A stretch of 64,000 bases of DNA from Apostichopus japonicus (GCF_037975245.1 NC_092580.1:14979001-15043000); one strand, 5' to 3'. Shown: positions 38,700 to 51,005, counted from the stretch's first letter. The notes: generated by a model from the sequence alone, not told the origin. Made by a program: numbers and translations.

Positions 38700-38830
38700 T
38701 TCTGTACAATAAATAAAGAAAGAAATAGAGACAGAAAGAAAGAAAGAAGGAAAGAAAGAAAGGACAAAAAAGAATTGAGACAGAAGAAAGTGTTAAAGAA
38801 CGAAAGAAACAAAGAAATAAATGTAAATAA
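38700..38830. repeat. GAAA-rich microsatellite in the loop of the inverted duplication
   Basis: Imperfect gaaa/gaaag units form a purine strand of about 120 nt between the arms. Confidence 0.85.
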
Positions 38831-38910
38831 AACTATTATATGAAGAGTTTCTTACATTGACACGAGTGTGTGGGCACCATCCTCGACTTAAAAATTACTT
38901 ACCTGTAAAG

Positions 38911-39168
38911 TAATGGTTCGGTCTAATGTCATCGCGCAAGCACAATAGCATCACGTCGTCTAATACTACGGACGAAGAAAGTTGACTACGAAAAAACATT
39001 TTTTCCTGTGAAAAATATGTATGCACGATGGTTTCAGTCAGTTTTAAATGTGTTTCCAGATACACTCTGATTACAACCATTGTATTTGATGGTATTTTAA
39101 ACTTGTTGTCTTGTCTTGACTTTCGTGAAATGGGCCTGTTGACGCTAATTAGTATGACCCTAAGCTAG
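38911..39168 (-). repeat. Inverted duplication, right arm
   Basis: This is the reverse-complement partner of 38404-38661. At its inner end, on the minus strand, TTTACAG is followed by GTAAGT, a good splice donor pointing at the dynein gene, so this arm may contain the dynein 5' exon. The left arm lacks that donor. Confidence 0.9.
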
Positions 39169-39173
39169 ACACG

Positions 39174-39997
39174 GGGACAAACTAAAACGAATGACAGCGA
39201 ATGACAATTGACTTTGTACAGGGTTAATTATCATTCGCGAATGACACTGAATGACAACGAAGGATGGTGGTGAGAAGAGATAGAATGATTAACGGAGTGG
39301 AGTAAATGCGGTTATTGGTTTTCTGAGCAAAAATGATTTGAGGAAAATCGCATGTTACGTGGTTGCAGGGTTTTGGTGTAATTTACAGATAGAAACCACA
39401 GGGAAAGTTTTTGTGTGAGAATGCGCTTGAGTGCTTTGCTTTTGACATTTACCTCTGTAGATTTATATAGAAAGATAACTGAAGTAATTGTTAGGTGCTG
39501 GCTAATTGGTATGAATGAAACTGATATATCCACGATTAATTTGGGTGGAAAATGCTATGATATCGTACTATTAAATTATAAAAATTGTAGTAGCAACGAC
39601 TGTTTTCTCAAAAAATTTCTAGGAACGTTTGGCTGCCGTTCAAAAAATCTAATGAGATGAATCATCTCGCAACATATATAGGCCCCTATATATATATCTT
39701 TTTCATGTAGGGAACTTAGGAATGAATACATGGCGTTCGAGCAGTGGCGTGCACAAAGGGGGGGGTGGGGACGGGCCCCACCTTTATGATCAGTCGAGGA
39801 AAAGAACCTCAGTCCGTGTAATGAGAGAATCAATAATTTCACAATTAATTTGAGGAGAACTTGACCTTAAAATTGCTAATAATAAATGTCTGTGCTGTCA
39901 TTCACTGTCATTTGTTTTAGTCAACGCAATTTTTTAGTGTGTGCAACATATTGTCATTCGTTATGTGTAACATATTGTCATTCGTTTTGGTAACACC
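39174..39997. mobile_element. Candidate Mutator-like non-autonomous element with 9-bp TSD
   Basis: The 824-bp block is flanked by perfect direct repeats ctagacacg (39165-39173 and 39998-40006). Its ends are imperfect inverted repeats sharing AAAACGAATGACA, and GAATGACA recurs several times near both ends. A 9-bp target-site duplication is typical of Mutator-like transposons. No transposase is encoded. It inserted at the outer edge of the right inverted-repeat arm, upstream of IQUB. Confidence 0.65.
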
Positions 39998-40205
39998 CTA
40001 GACACGTCCATTTCTCCCTACTCAATGGTAATGTTCTAATCTAATAGGCGCTTGAAAGTTAGCTAACAGTCATAACTAACTTCTATTTGGTCTTAATAGC
40101 ACACTTGGAAAAATGGACCAATAATTAAGAGAAATCATCAAGATCTTACCTTGTAATTGTGTTAACTGTTATTATTTTATAATTTGACTTAGATCAGTGA
40201 ATAAA

Positions 40206-41783
40206 ATGGCAGATGAGGAGACTAAGGATACGCAACAGCAAGATGTTGGAAACGCAACAGATGTGGAAGTTAAAGATTCAGGCCCTACAACAAGTCTTGT
40301 AAATGAAGAACCCGTTGAAAATTCAGTGGAAGCAGCAGAGGCGCCTGAAGACAAAGAAGGTGAAAAGACCACGGAAGAGGAAGTAAAGGATTCAGATCCT
40401 CCATCAAAGGATGAACCTGTTGAAGAAAAAGAAGAGTCAGCGGATAAACCAGAGGTGACCGAAGACAAAGAAGAGAAGAGCAAGGAGGGAGAAGTGAAAA
40501 CTTCAGATGATGTTGAGGAAGTTAGCAAGGAAGATACCGAAAAGGCTAGTGTGGATGTGGATGAGCCAGCACAACACCCGGCAGATGAAAGTCGTGACCA
40601 GATTGCAAATATCGATGCAACTTCAGAGAAACCTGAAAATGAATCAGACGAGAAAACTGTGGAAGAAAATAACAATGTTGAAGAAGCTGTAGAAAAGGGT
40701 GCATCTAGTGAAGTTAAGAAGGAAGCTGAAGAAGTAAAAGTCAATGAGAGTGGAGTTGAACAGGAAGTGCCAACTGAAGAACAGAATCAAGAGAATGATC
40801 AAGCACAGACGGAGGCCAAAGCAGTTGAAGAGAAAGAGGACACCGAACCAGAGCAAGGGGATTCACTGCAGCCTGATATAACAGGAGGTAAGGTTTCATG
40901 TCGGATGGGGAAAATATGTTATTTAGGAGTAACAAGTTGTTTTAATAGTGTTTTATCAGATTTGAAATTAATCTTTAGCCTCTTTATGACTGAAGTAGAT
41001 ATTCCCTACCTCTTGTCACACAGTAAAAAGAGTGTTTGTCTTTATATTTGAAAGTTTATTACAAATCCCCTGCAATGTGATGTACATACAGTAACCCTTA
41101 TTAGATATCAATTTGCATTCTATTCAGAAGGAGGGTTAGGTGGATGGTGGGGTTGGGGGGGGGGGGGGTGGGCATTGCTTAATACATTCTTTAACTGGCC
41201 TTATAACAAGAGGTGAATGGCACAGTTGAATTGTTACTTTCCATTTATTCCTTTTGCATAGTAGGGCAAAACTTGCATTCTGTGGTTCTTTTTCATACAT
41301 TCAAGGAAAATTAGATTTATTTAGCTTTGCATACAGGAGTTTTGTTTGTTTCTTTGAGGTACCTATCTTGATGTTCAGGGGTTTGTAAGAGGTCCAAGTT
41401 TTATTGCTTTCCTGAACGTACTTGGTCGGTTTGGTCAAAGTTCTAATCTGACATAAGTTTTTAACTGCTAAAGCTATGGACAGATTTAAATCAAAATAAT
41501 AATAAAAAGGATGCATTGAAAGAAAGTGTTAATTATCATCAAATCTACATTAATTAGCTAAATTTTCATTTCTTTAACTTGTCTGATTGTATAAATTATT
41601 ATTATTCTTTGTTATTTGCAGTGAGCATTCCTAGTGCTCAAGTTGGTGACATAGAAGAGGTTAACACCACAGAAGGCCAGACAGAGACAGTTGCTATGGA
41701 GACAGAAGCAACTGGAGAACCGCATGAAGAAGTTGATCCTTGCTCTCCGTCTCCAGGAGAGCCATCTGCAGCCACAGCCACAG
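40206..41783 (+). other. IQUB acidic N-terminal extension (exons 1-2)
   Basis: About 280 residues consist largely of Glu, Asp, Lys, Ser, Thr, Pro and Val in repeats like [17 protein letters not shown] and EAVEKG. No globular domain is apparent. The acidic, lysine-bearing composition suggests a disordered arm. The open antisense frame here is a by-product of the composition. Confidence 0.85.
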
Positions 41784-44700
41784 GTATGTGCTAATGCTCA
41801 ATTAATGCATAAATATGCATGGCAAAATGTGTATTGATTGCCATTTGACTGGTAAAGATACTGATTACACAAAACTCTAAATTGACATATATGCCATGTT
41901 CCACTTCTCAGGTCTCACAAGTTTTAATCAAGAGTCCAATGTTCCTTCTTAATGCCATAAAGAGTTCCTTTCTTTCCCGAGAAGGTTTAAAATGTGATAA
42001 TTAGCCATACATTTAAAATGAATGTAACACATTTTGTCTGGATTGTTTATTTAAGTTTAGTTTAATATATTATGGAAGCAGCCAAGCTTAAAACAACTGG
42101 TTTGATTAATGAGGGGTTGTTCTCTCATCAATTTAACTTACAGTACTGTAGCTGATATTGCAAACATGTTGGTTCATGTGTGATTACTCTTGCAGTAGTT
42201 TGTCAAGATTTGTTTACCGTTCGCTTTTTCCATCAGGAAATCTGTCTTGATGAATTGAAATGTATGATGTAATAAATATCCAAGGAAAGTAAATGATATA
42301 GGCATTTAGTTTATTATGTTACAGCCACATAGTAAACTAACCTATATGGATTATATTTTATGCAACGTTAGGTTTTTATGATTTTCTCAATAGTTTTAAT
42401 TACCACTATTGAATTTGTATTTTTTCTTCCAAACAGTCAAGTTTGTTCTGATGCCATCTGCTCATGTTACGACTATGGCCTGCCCTCTAGCTGATCCTAT
42501 GGCACAGTTGAAGGAGATGTTGTCTGGACTTGTACGCATTGCAGCCACACACTTGCTTGTTATGTATAACGGTAATGACATAAATGCATCCTGTCTTCTG
42601 AACTTCTACTATTAAATGTACTACCATACCTGTACATGATTTACTGTACAATACATATACATGTAGTGAGAATGGTTTGGAATAATTCTATTCATTGCTC
42701 ACATGTGTAATATTCATTATGTCTGCTAAAAATTTTGTTACACAAAGTACCGGTTGGGTATAATCAGATTATGAAAAAGATGAATAACGTTTACTCTGTT
42801 AATGTGAAATTGCATTAGATCCTCTGGATAATCTTGTGGTTGTAAAGAAAGTTGCCATTTACATACTTAGGTATAAGTTTAAGTAGGGATAAGTTATCAT
42901 ATAGTCTTCTAGTATGGTACGTTGGTACCTAATATCACCTTAATCTTTCTTCACATGAGTAAATACTAAAGTGAGTATTTCATAGTTTATGTAATGCTAA
43001 ATCACCTTGAGTGCTTGTGCTTTTAATTTTTCCATTTACTTTACCAGGTTCTGCTGTGGAGGACGAGAAGACCCTGGCAGATCTTGGAGTCGTGGCTAAT
43101 GGAGCTGTCCAGTTGGAAGTCTCTTCAACTGATCCCATTAATGTACCCATCAAGCCACCCAAACCCCAACCTGACTACAGTATGCCAGATATCATCACAG
43201 TTACTGTAGAGAATGGTTAGTTTTCCTCTATCATCACCATTGATGCATTATTTTCTTTCATTACGCAGAGCACAAAGGCCAACTTTTTTTGTTTTGTATC
43301 TGCCGCTACATAGATCAAATCGAAGTTAGCTTGCCAGTTCCTTTGAGACATCCAAATGGTTGTAACAAAGAATGTCGTCCATGTTGTATTATGACATATG
43401 TTACCTTTTATTATTACAAGTAGTTATTTAGGATTGCTGCCCTCTATCCTTAAGAACATTATGTTTGTTTGGGTGTGCTGTTAGTGACTGCTAACTTCTA
43501 CTATATTATATTGACATGACAACAACACGAGATAGAAAGCAGAATTACACATTGTATTAAACATCTTTTGTAAGAAGATAAAAGATAATACTTCAGTCCA
43601 TTGTAGCCCTTCGGGATGAGCGATATTAATTCATCTCAGTCCTTGTAATATTCTCTAACTTTCCCTCTGTTTTATTCTGTGGTATCATTCTTTTCAACAG
43701 AGGACGGTTCACCCAAGGAGGTTGTGGTCGAGATAGAAAGATCCACGAGACGTAAGCCTTTCCTAGGCGGCTTCAGACACAAAGTCACTGGAGTGGAGTT
43801 CCATCACGCCTCCTGTCAGACGAGGTCGAAGACCCGTCCTGATAACGGCATACCTAAATTCTGCCGCGACACGCAGACCGTCTCGCAGAGAAACAAAGGA
43901 CAACAAGCCACTAGACACACTGCAACTCAGATGACCAATATTGGATGTTACGTCTCCAACATGCCTGATAAATTGGTCGTCCCTGGGATGTACACAACGG
44001 CTGCTGAATACCACGAGAAGCGTTTGCGAGCTGTAAGTACAGTCGTCAGTGTGATGATTAATACTGCAAGTATCTGATGTTGGTGTGATATTGTATTCAG
44101 TTTTGTATTTAGTTTAAATTTGGTATCCTGTACATATCTGTACCTGTTGTATTCAGTTTACATGCATGGTCTACTTTGCCCTATTTCTACTTGATTCTAC
44201 ATTCCTTTTATTTCCTTTCTTATATCTGTATATATTTTTCAGATCTGGTTATGATGATGATGTGTATCCCTATCATATATAATAACTCCTCCAACCATCA
44301 TGTTAACACAGTAGTTGACAGTTCAAAGATAGCTGTATGTACACTGCTGGACTGAAGAATTATACAGCTTATCTCAACTTTCCTAACCTACCTTTCCATA
44401 GTCGTCATGGCTCATAGTCAACCATCCCAGTACACACTGAATGACTGACTATATTCAATTAAAACAACCTGTGCTTGATTAGGTAATTTGCAAAAATGAT
44501 TCCCCAAAGATTGGTTACGTTTTTCGAAATGGACAGTTCTACTCTTGAACCACTGCACACACTACACCACTATCGATTCGGTTCGTGTTTGCGTCGAAGG
44601 TGCAATTGGTGGCTGCCTTGACATTCAAGCTGTTAAAGACACCCTTATGTATATAGAAGTTGTTTTCCCCTCTTGGTATCAGTATGTATACGGTCATAGA

Positions 44701-47700
44701 AATTCCTTAATGGATTATCAAATAAATCATTGTACTTGAATTATCTCAGACAAAAGTCTCTTTTCGTGAATCTAAACATCCCCGACATTGTGCACGTTCA
44801 TTTTTTTCCTTCTGACACAGGTGATCGTCCTACAGTCATACTTTCGAAGATGGCAAGCTAAGCATCATGTCTTGACACTAAAGGAGGACCTGAAGAAGAG
44901 GAAGGAATGGGAGAGACAGGAGGAGATGAGAAAGATTAGAGAAAAAGAGGAGAGGATAAGGAAGGAGTTTGAGAGGAGGATGAATCCCAGAACTAAAGAA
45001 GACTTTGATCTCCTATACCATGCATTAGAGAGTAAGTCAAACTCAAGAGATATCTGTCTGCCATGGCAGGTTTTCTCCACCATGGATATTTTCTGCCATG
45101 GGATGACTGAACTTAACAGAACTCTAAGAAGGCAAGAAAATGTAAAGTAATCGGTCACTGCACTAGCACGTTTGTTACTTGCAGTAATGGTCCCTAATAA
45201 CTCTGTTAGAAAGTTATATTGAATTGGGGAAGAAATTTTATTTATATATTTTTTTCTTTATTTTTAATTTCAATAGTCATATTTAGACTTGACAAAAGAG
45301 TTTGCTGGTTTTGCTTTGAGGTGCTAAACCAGGTTTTGTTATTTACAGGTACAGAGATTTTTGATATCATATTGTATTTCCTCACATTGCTTGCTGCATG
45401 CTGCAACAAGCCATTCCTTCCCCAAATTTAATGTTTTGAACAAGCATGTGAGTTTCTGGAATTGTCTTGTTAATCATGAAATGCAGTGACTCATTTACTC
45501 GCTTCTGCTGATCTGGGAGATGTTTTGAAAACTTGGAGAAAAAAGTCCATGCTGCTTCATAAACAATATCTTAGTTTCCAGCCATTAAAAAAGCATTTAT
45601 TAAAACGTGTGAGTTACTTGTAACATGATTAAGATTGTTACACATCTCTCTTCTAATCTTCATTTCTCAAAGAATGGCGTAAGGAAGAGTTGGCAGTTAT
45701 TGACTCGACCATGACCGGTGCCACGAGGAAGGCTGCCCTCTGTCATTTGCTGGACCAAGAAACCCAGCTGATAGCTGCGATAGGCCGGCATAAACTTCAA
45801 GCAGACACAGAAAATAAGCAGCGTAGTGTTCAAAACTTTCTGGATAAGGTAATATTACTTAAGTTGGTACTCTCCTGACTTCTGAGTATGTTTATCTAAA
45901 ATTTTATTAATTAGTGGTAACAGGTTTCATTTGTTGTTATTGTAATTTTCTCTGCCATGGCAACAGGAAGCATACCCCTTTTCCTCCAAAGTGTGTTGTC
46001 TCAAACACACCCTCCTTGTTCATGGTCCTAGTTAGGAACAACACAATTATTGTTTATATGTACTCAAAATAGCAAAGATATTTGTTTAGCTTCTGTTTTC
46101 ATAGCCTAGTGTCTCCAATGAACCTAGCCAATTGGTTGTAGTGTTTCATTATCTATAAATTGTGTGTTTCTTACAGGAACATTTGATTTAATTACTAGCA
46201 GTTCATGAATCAGAAATCATTTCAAAGTCATGTATTTGTATAGCACTATTTTTGATTTGCTACCACCCCTACTAGAAGATGGTCTCAGCTGGAATCAAGC
46301 CATCATAATAAGGGCTGTATTCTCTTATTAGGGCAGAAACTTAGTTATCCTGAGGCCATTGGCTTGAACCACATCCGAGCCAATAAATTTCATTCTTTTT
46401 GTTTTTTGGAGAACAAAAATCGTACCAGAGGGCACAGTTAATTCCTGTTGTCTAATCTTTCGTTAAGTCACAAGTTTACTGTGGTACTAATAAGAATAAC
46501 AGGATTTCTTTAGTCAAGAAAATTGCAACTTATAACAGCATTGAAAACTCAGCCCTTTTTTGCATTCTGGTACAGCTTTCTTTCTAGTCAGTTGATATAT
46601 TCTTTGCTGAGTGAACATTTTACATTCAATTTAATCTGCTATGGTTTTACACAGGCCGCAGCTCCGAGACGTTGGAAATCTGCAGATGGCAAGTATATGG
46701 AAATGGACACAGCTTACACTGTGAGGGCTAGAGAACTGAGGGATATCTTTAACAGTTTAAATATGGGCTACCTGACTCAGGATGAGAGATTAGATGCCTT
46801 GCTGACACTTAAACACACTGTGAAGGTAAGAAACTATTGGTAATATTATTTTGTGGAGTACTTGTACACTGAGCATTATTAGATTGTTTATGTTTATCTG
46901 TGATATTATTAGGAAAAGGTGGGCAGGGGGAGGAAGGGGGGAGTTGGGGGAGGGTTTGCTTCAAAACAAGGCATCATTGTTCGATGAAACTACATCTAAC
47001 CATTCCAACTGATTTTACACATTGAGATTCTAGAATGTACCATAATAGCCAGGTGTGTAGAAGAGCTGATAAATATTGCCATTAAATTCTTTCTTATGTT
47101 CCAAACCCTTGTTTTGAATGTAACATAATTTATATGTTGTGATTATTGGAACTGTTTTTTTCTTTTACATTGTCTATTTCCAAAATTTGTTCTGTAATCC
47201 TGTTGAAAGTTGTTAATTACTGTTAATATTTACATTAGGAGCATGACTGTAAGCTGACCCAGGAGATCATAGAACTGATCGATAGAGAGGCAGATTTACT
47301 AATGAGAGGAACCAAGGAAGCTAATCTCGAGGGACTACGTAAGAGGATATCTACTCTCTTCTTGCAGTACATTAAAACGCCAACATTTAATGCTGAAGCA
47401 GCAAGATTACTTAAGGTTAGTTCCCTCTTAAATTCCTTATATTTGTTTTGCACATACCATCACCATATTTCATTACAATAATCAGCTGTCCCCATCAAAT
47501 TTGCCACACAATTCGGCTGCATGTGGTCGTTGTTAACATCAATAGGTGAAAGGTTTGAAGTCACTATATTTACATAACATTACATTTACCTACCAATGTA
47601 CAATTCAAAGCCATACTAAAGGGTGTGAAGACTCGCACACAAAGAAACGTCTCATGCCGGTAATCTGACCTAGTTTCGAATGAGGTATAACAGAAGTCTA

Positions 47701-49491
47701 AGACACCACCATCGATCCCAGAAAATACACACACAGCTTGCTACCGTCGGTAATTAGACACTAGTTTACAGTCAATACATACAGCTACGGTCAATACCCA
47801 CAACACAGTGTACATAGCAGCGTGGACATCTCAGGTCTATATAAAAGATAACAAGGTATCACGTTTCATTACTGTCTGCATATTGTAGCGTCATGAAGAA
47901 AACGTAATTTGTAAGCAATGGAAAGTTAACTTTTTCAGAGCGCGGCACGCGGTTTTGGGCGAGTCTTCAATGCCTTTAACTGTCCTTTGTATTCTTTGTA
48001 ATCGTATTCAGTGAGGATTCATTCTGTTCTTCTCGCTATCGTCACCTCAGGTACCGCAGGATCCCTCAACTTTGCGCCAGAACATCTACTTCTGTCCAAG
48101 CTGCGGTTCATATCTTCCTTCAACCGAGTTCCAACTCTCATCCAATTCCACCGTGGTCGGGAGATGTCGACGCTGTGTCAAGTTGGATAACGAAGGCAGG
48201 GTCCGCGAGGACTTCAGTCATTACCGGTACATGCTCAAAGCGCTGCGGCGTTCAGAGGAAGCTGCACAAGATGGCTCTCGGATTGCCTTTCTCCTGCAGG
48301 TAATGGTTCTCTGCATTAAATGTGTATATAAATATATATAACTATATAACTATATATATATATATTAAATGTATATAAATATATATATATATATATTTGT
48401 ATATTATTGCAGCAAAATAGTATAACATACACAATATTAATAGCTGACATATGATTTTCCAAATCCTCATCTATTGTTTCTGTTGTTTGTTTGTAATTCT
48501 TTTTATCCCTTTGGACCATGAGGTTGTTGGTGCTATGCTTTTCCTCCCACACTTCCAAACTTGGCTAATTCATCATTCAGTGTTGTTACGTTTGTCTTTC
48601 AAGATATACACGATAATTGAATAATCCAGGTTTGTTACTGCATTCCAGACTCCATTGGCAATGGTGAATAGCTTATAGTTGTTTCTTTCAGTGAAATAGA
48701 AGAATTTTAGTAACTTCTGCTTCTTAGGTTATGAGGGGTGAAGTAAAGAAAGTCCATATTCGAATGATTTTGAGACACTAATCATATTCTATATTCAGAA
48801 GTTGAGAATAATTTGTTTATTTTCTTGTCTGTCGTTGCTCGTACAGGAGGCAGATTTACGTTACTTGGTGGAGGACATTTGGAACAGTCAGAGTACCCTT
48901 AGTGCCTGGTCTGACCTGTATGACCTTGTATTGGTCAGATGGGACAGAGATGAAGAATGGGCACCTTGGAACTGCATCCTCCTCACCAAAGATGAAGCTA
49001 CCTCACACTTCCAAGTGGAAAACCTAGAAAAGGTAATTTGATATCACAGAAAGCTTCTTTCATACAATAATACTTAACTGTATAGAGTTACTGAATACTT
49101 TGCTATTGCTATAGTAGAGAAGTACATGTGAGTTGATGTTAAATTGATTTGTTGTTTTATGTTAGTCATTGCATGAACTTCGCTGATCACTTGAAATCAA
49201 GAGTGATCGAAAACTTCAAACAAAATGTGTCAACTTTATGTCGTGTCATTGGTAAGGAATCACTAAGCGTTGTGGTTCACTGTCATCAGCCATCTTCATG
49301 TTGTTTTCTTTTTTTCTTTTGTACAGAACTATGGAAGAGTTTTCTGCCACAAGATTCGAACCAAACATACCTTGGCAAGGAATTATTTCTCCCGTCTTCC
49401 TGGTATGGCCAAAGCAATGAGAGCTAAATCTCACACAGGAGCTACAAACGGAGTCATACCGACAAAACCTACGGCGGCTGTCAGAACCTGA
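40206..49491 (+). CDS. IQUB: IQ motif and ubiquitin-like domain protein, complete, 12 exons
   Basis: Exons: 40206-40887, 41622-41783, 42437-42571, 43048-43215, 43701-44032, 44821-45031, 45673-45848, 46655-46825, 47239-47415, 48051-48299, 48847-49032, 49327-49491 (stop TGA). All borders are GT-AG and all phases agree, giving 937 residues. In order: an acidic low-complexity N-terminus (1 to about 280), a ubiquitin-like fold (about 281-375, exons 3-4), a conserved segment ([15 protein letters not shown]), an IQ motif at about 493-510, a charged coiled coil, and a four-cysteine motif (CPSC and CRRC in exon 10). Mammalian IQUB is an axonemal radial-spoke 1 component that binds calmodulin; the same role is inferred here. 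The vertebrate protein is near 790 residues, the excess being mostly N-terminal. The ATG at 40206 has an A at -3 and G at +4. Confidence 0.95.
42437..43215 (+). other. IQUB ubiquitin-like domain (exons 3-4)
   Basis: [17 protein letters not shown] begins a beta-hairpin, a helix segment follows ([15 protein letters not shown]), then [28 protein letters not shown]. This order (strand, strand, helix, LxYNG, tLxDLgi, ixlev) is the ubiquitin fold. It has no C-terminal Gly-Gly, so it is a structural rather than conjugated domain. Confidence 0.88.
44821..45031 (+). other. IQUB IQ motif and coiled coil (exon 6)
   Basis: The exon opens with [14 protein letters not shown], which fits the calmodulin-binding IQ pattern (hydrophobic-Q-x3-R-x4-K) with Arg in place of the usual Gly. 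A long run of Glu/Arg/Lys ([18 protein letters not shown]) follows and should form a helix. Confidence 0.88.
47617..47982. mobile_element. Small MITE-like element in IQUB intron 9
   Basis: The left end (TAAAGGGTGTGAAGACTCGC) and the reverse complement of the right end (TAAAGGCATTGAAGACTCGC) match at 17 of 20 positions. The element is about 366 bp and non-coding. A TA or TAA target duplication is possible but cannot be told apart from the repeat ends. Confidence 0.7.
48328..48400. repeat. (TA)n microsatellite in IQUB intron 10
   Basis: Alternating TA with atttaaatgtat interruptions. Confidence 0.9.
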
Positions 49492-50035
49492 TTCTGTGAC
49501 AATTCAACAGAATACACTGAATGCTTGTGCAAACCTTATTAAGAATGATGTAGTTTGAGAATACAATAATATGACTTAAGCTTAATATAATTTATTGTTT
49601 AGTGGTGTTTTATTGTAGTTTCACTATTGTTCATTGTTTTCATATTTCATTGCATTCATCAGATGCAATGATTGTTATTATCCAGCCAAAACCAGGAATA
49701 GAACAGCTACCATAGGAATGTAAGAATGATGCTAGCATTTTCATTGTTTTTTAATGTGGGATGATCTTGGTAGGAGATTTCTTATTACAATTCCTTCCCT
49801 TACCCTTTCGCTCCCCCTTCATCTCCCATCCCTCTGACGGTGAGATGGACAGGAAACAAATCAAAATTGTAACCATAGGTCTTTTACTTCAGTTTCAACT
49901 CTTTAACAACTTTTGCTCCCCTCTTATTCCACTAAATTTGTTTATGCCTCTGACTATTCAATGAAGTTTACTACAACCAAAGAAGACGAGCAGATGTTCC
50001 TCTTGCTTTATGTGTATTCATTGAGGTAACATTTA
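49492..50035 (+). other. IQUB 3' flank / probable 3' UTR
   Basis: AT-rich, non-coding. No canonical AATAAA is seen close to the stop codon; aatacaataatat occurs at 49560. Confidence 0.5.
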
Positions 50036-50039
50036 CAAA

Positions 50040-50396
50040 CAAGGGCGTAGGAACTGGGGGGGGCGCCAGCCCCCCCCCCGTGAAAAATATGGAGGGACGG
50101 AAGTGTCATTCCGCCCCCCGCTTCGCAAGTCAGAAAACCCCTTTTTCATTTCCAAATGAGAAAAAAATCTCATTTGGAGCACCAAATTGCATCTAAGGCC
50201 AGGTGAAAATGCAAAATTATTTACAAAATGGAGTGGGTGTTGAAGTGTGCTATATTGCACCAAATTGCATCTGAGGCCACCTGGAAATGCAAAAAAAATA
50301 CAAAGGGGAGTGGGACATCCCCTCCCCTTAGACCCCTCCCCCAGGCCGGCCATCAGTCTTCAACCCCCCACTCAAAAGTACCTTCCTACGCCACTG
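50040..50396. mobile_element. Non-autonomous hAT element, 357 bp
   Basis: Perfect 8-bp direct repeats tttacaaa lie at 50032-50039 and 50397-50404. The ends share GGCGTAGGAA as inverted repeats within CA...TG termini. The inside has long G and C runs and an inner direct repeat (gcaccaaattgcatct at 50179 and 50257). It is downstream of IQUB, possibly inside its 3' UTR. Confidence 0.8.
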
Positions 50397-50721
50397 TTTA
50401 CAAATCATATTTTGTGATAAAGGATTTTGTTTTTATTTGTGACATTTTAATTTGCTGTCACCCTATTTTCATTATAGGTTCATACGACTCCTGCAATGCA
50501 TGTAACTTTATATGGAGATCCTTATCAACATCTAGCACATATATATTTAAGATGGTTCTTATTCCTTCAGTGACCATATGCATCAGTGAAATCATCTCCA
50601 GTTATTGCAAATGAAAAAAAAAAACATATAGCAAGTCATCCACCCACCTTAATGTACAGAAAACTTGATGAATTCTCCTGTTCTATTTTAAATCATTCAA
50701 CCTCTTCATTTGAAATTTGTA

Positions 50722-50727
50722 AATAAA
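50722..50727 (+). terminator. Possible polyadenylation signal AATAAA
   Basis: First canonical AATAAA I notice on the plus strand after the IQUB stop, 1.23 kb away, followed by a T-rich stretch (attttttgtc). Earlier non-canonical signals may be used. Confidence 0.35.
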
Positions 50728-51005
50728 GATATTTTTTGTCAAACTGATCTTTGATTAGTTGCACTTTTTGCAGTCATTTTATTTCCCTCTTTCTCCGGCC
50801 TCTTCACTTGCTTTCACAACCCTGCATATTACATTAAAACATGGGCATCAATCCAGGGGGGGACAAGTCCCCCCACATTTCGATGGGTGGGGGGACACAC
50901 TATCAAATGTCCCCCCCACACACACATTTGGAAAAAGAGTAGTGTCGTGGCTTCTATTGGTTAGGGCTTACACATCTCAAGATTCATATCATCGAATATC
51001 ACTCA

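Larger units (their letters stand above)
37110..40205. other. Divergent intergenic region between the dynein gene and IQUB
   Basis: This 3.1-kb spacer separates two head-to-head genes with axonemal roles. It holds an X-box, an inverted duplication and a candidate transposon, listed separately. The dynein ATG lies directly after an AG acceptor, so its 5' UTR exon should lie here. Candidate minus-strand donors are GTAAGA at 37658-37663 and GTAAGT at 38896-38901 (preceded by TTTACAG). For IQUB, a possible acceptor (gacttag) ends at 40192, 13 nt before the ATG. Confidence 0.6.

Noticed and set aside
40172-40744. 190-codon open frame on the minus strand, rich in Ser and Phe
   Set aside because: It is antisense to the acidic first exon of IQUB; biased codons (GAA, GAG, GTG) leave the reverse frame open. 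No dynein or other homology.
43679-43700. Upstream in-frame extension of IQUB exon 5
   Set aside because: The TTCAACAG acceptor at 43693-43700 and phase agreement with exon 4 place the exon start at 43701.
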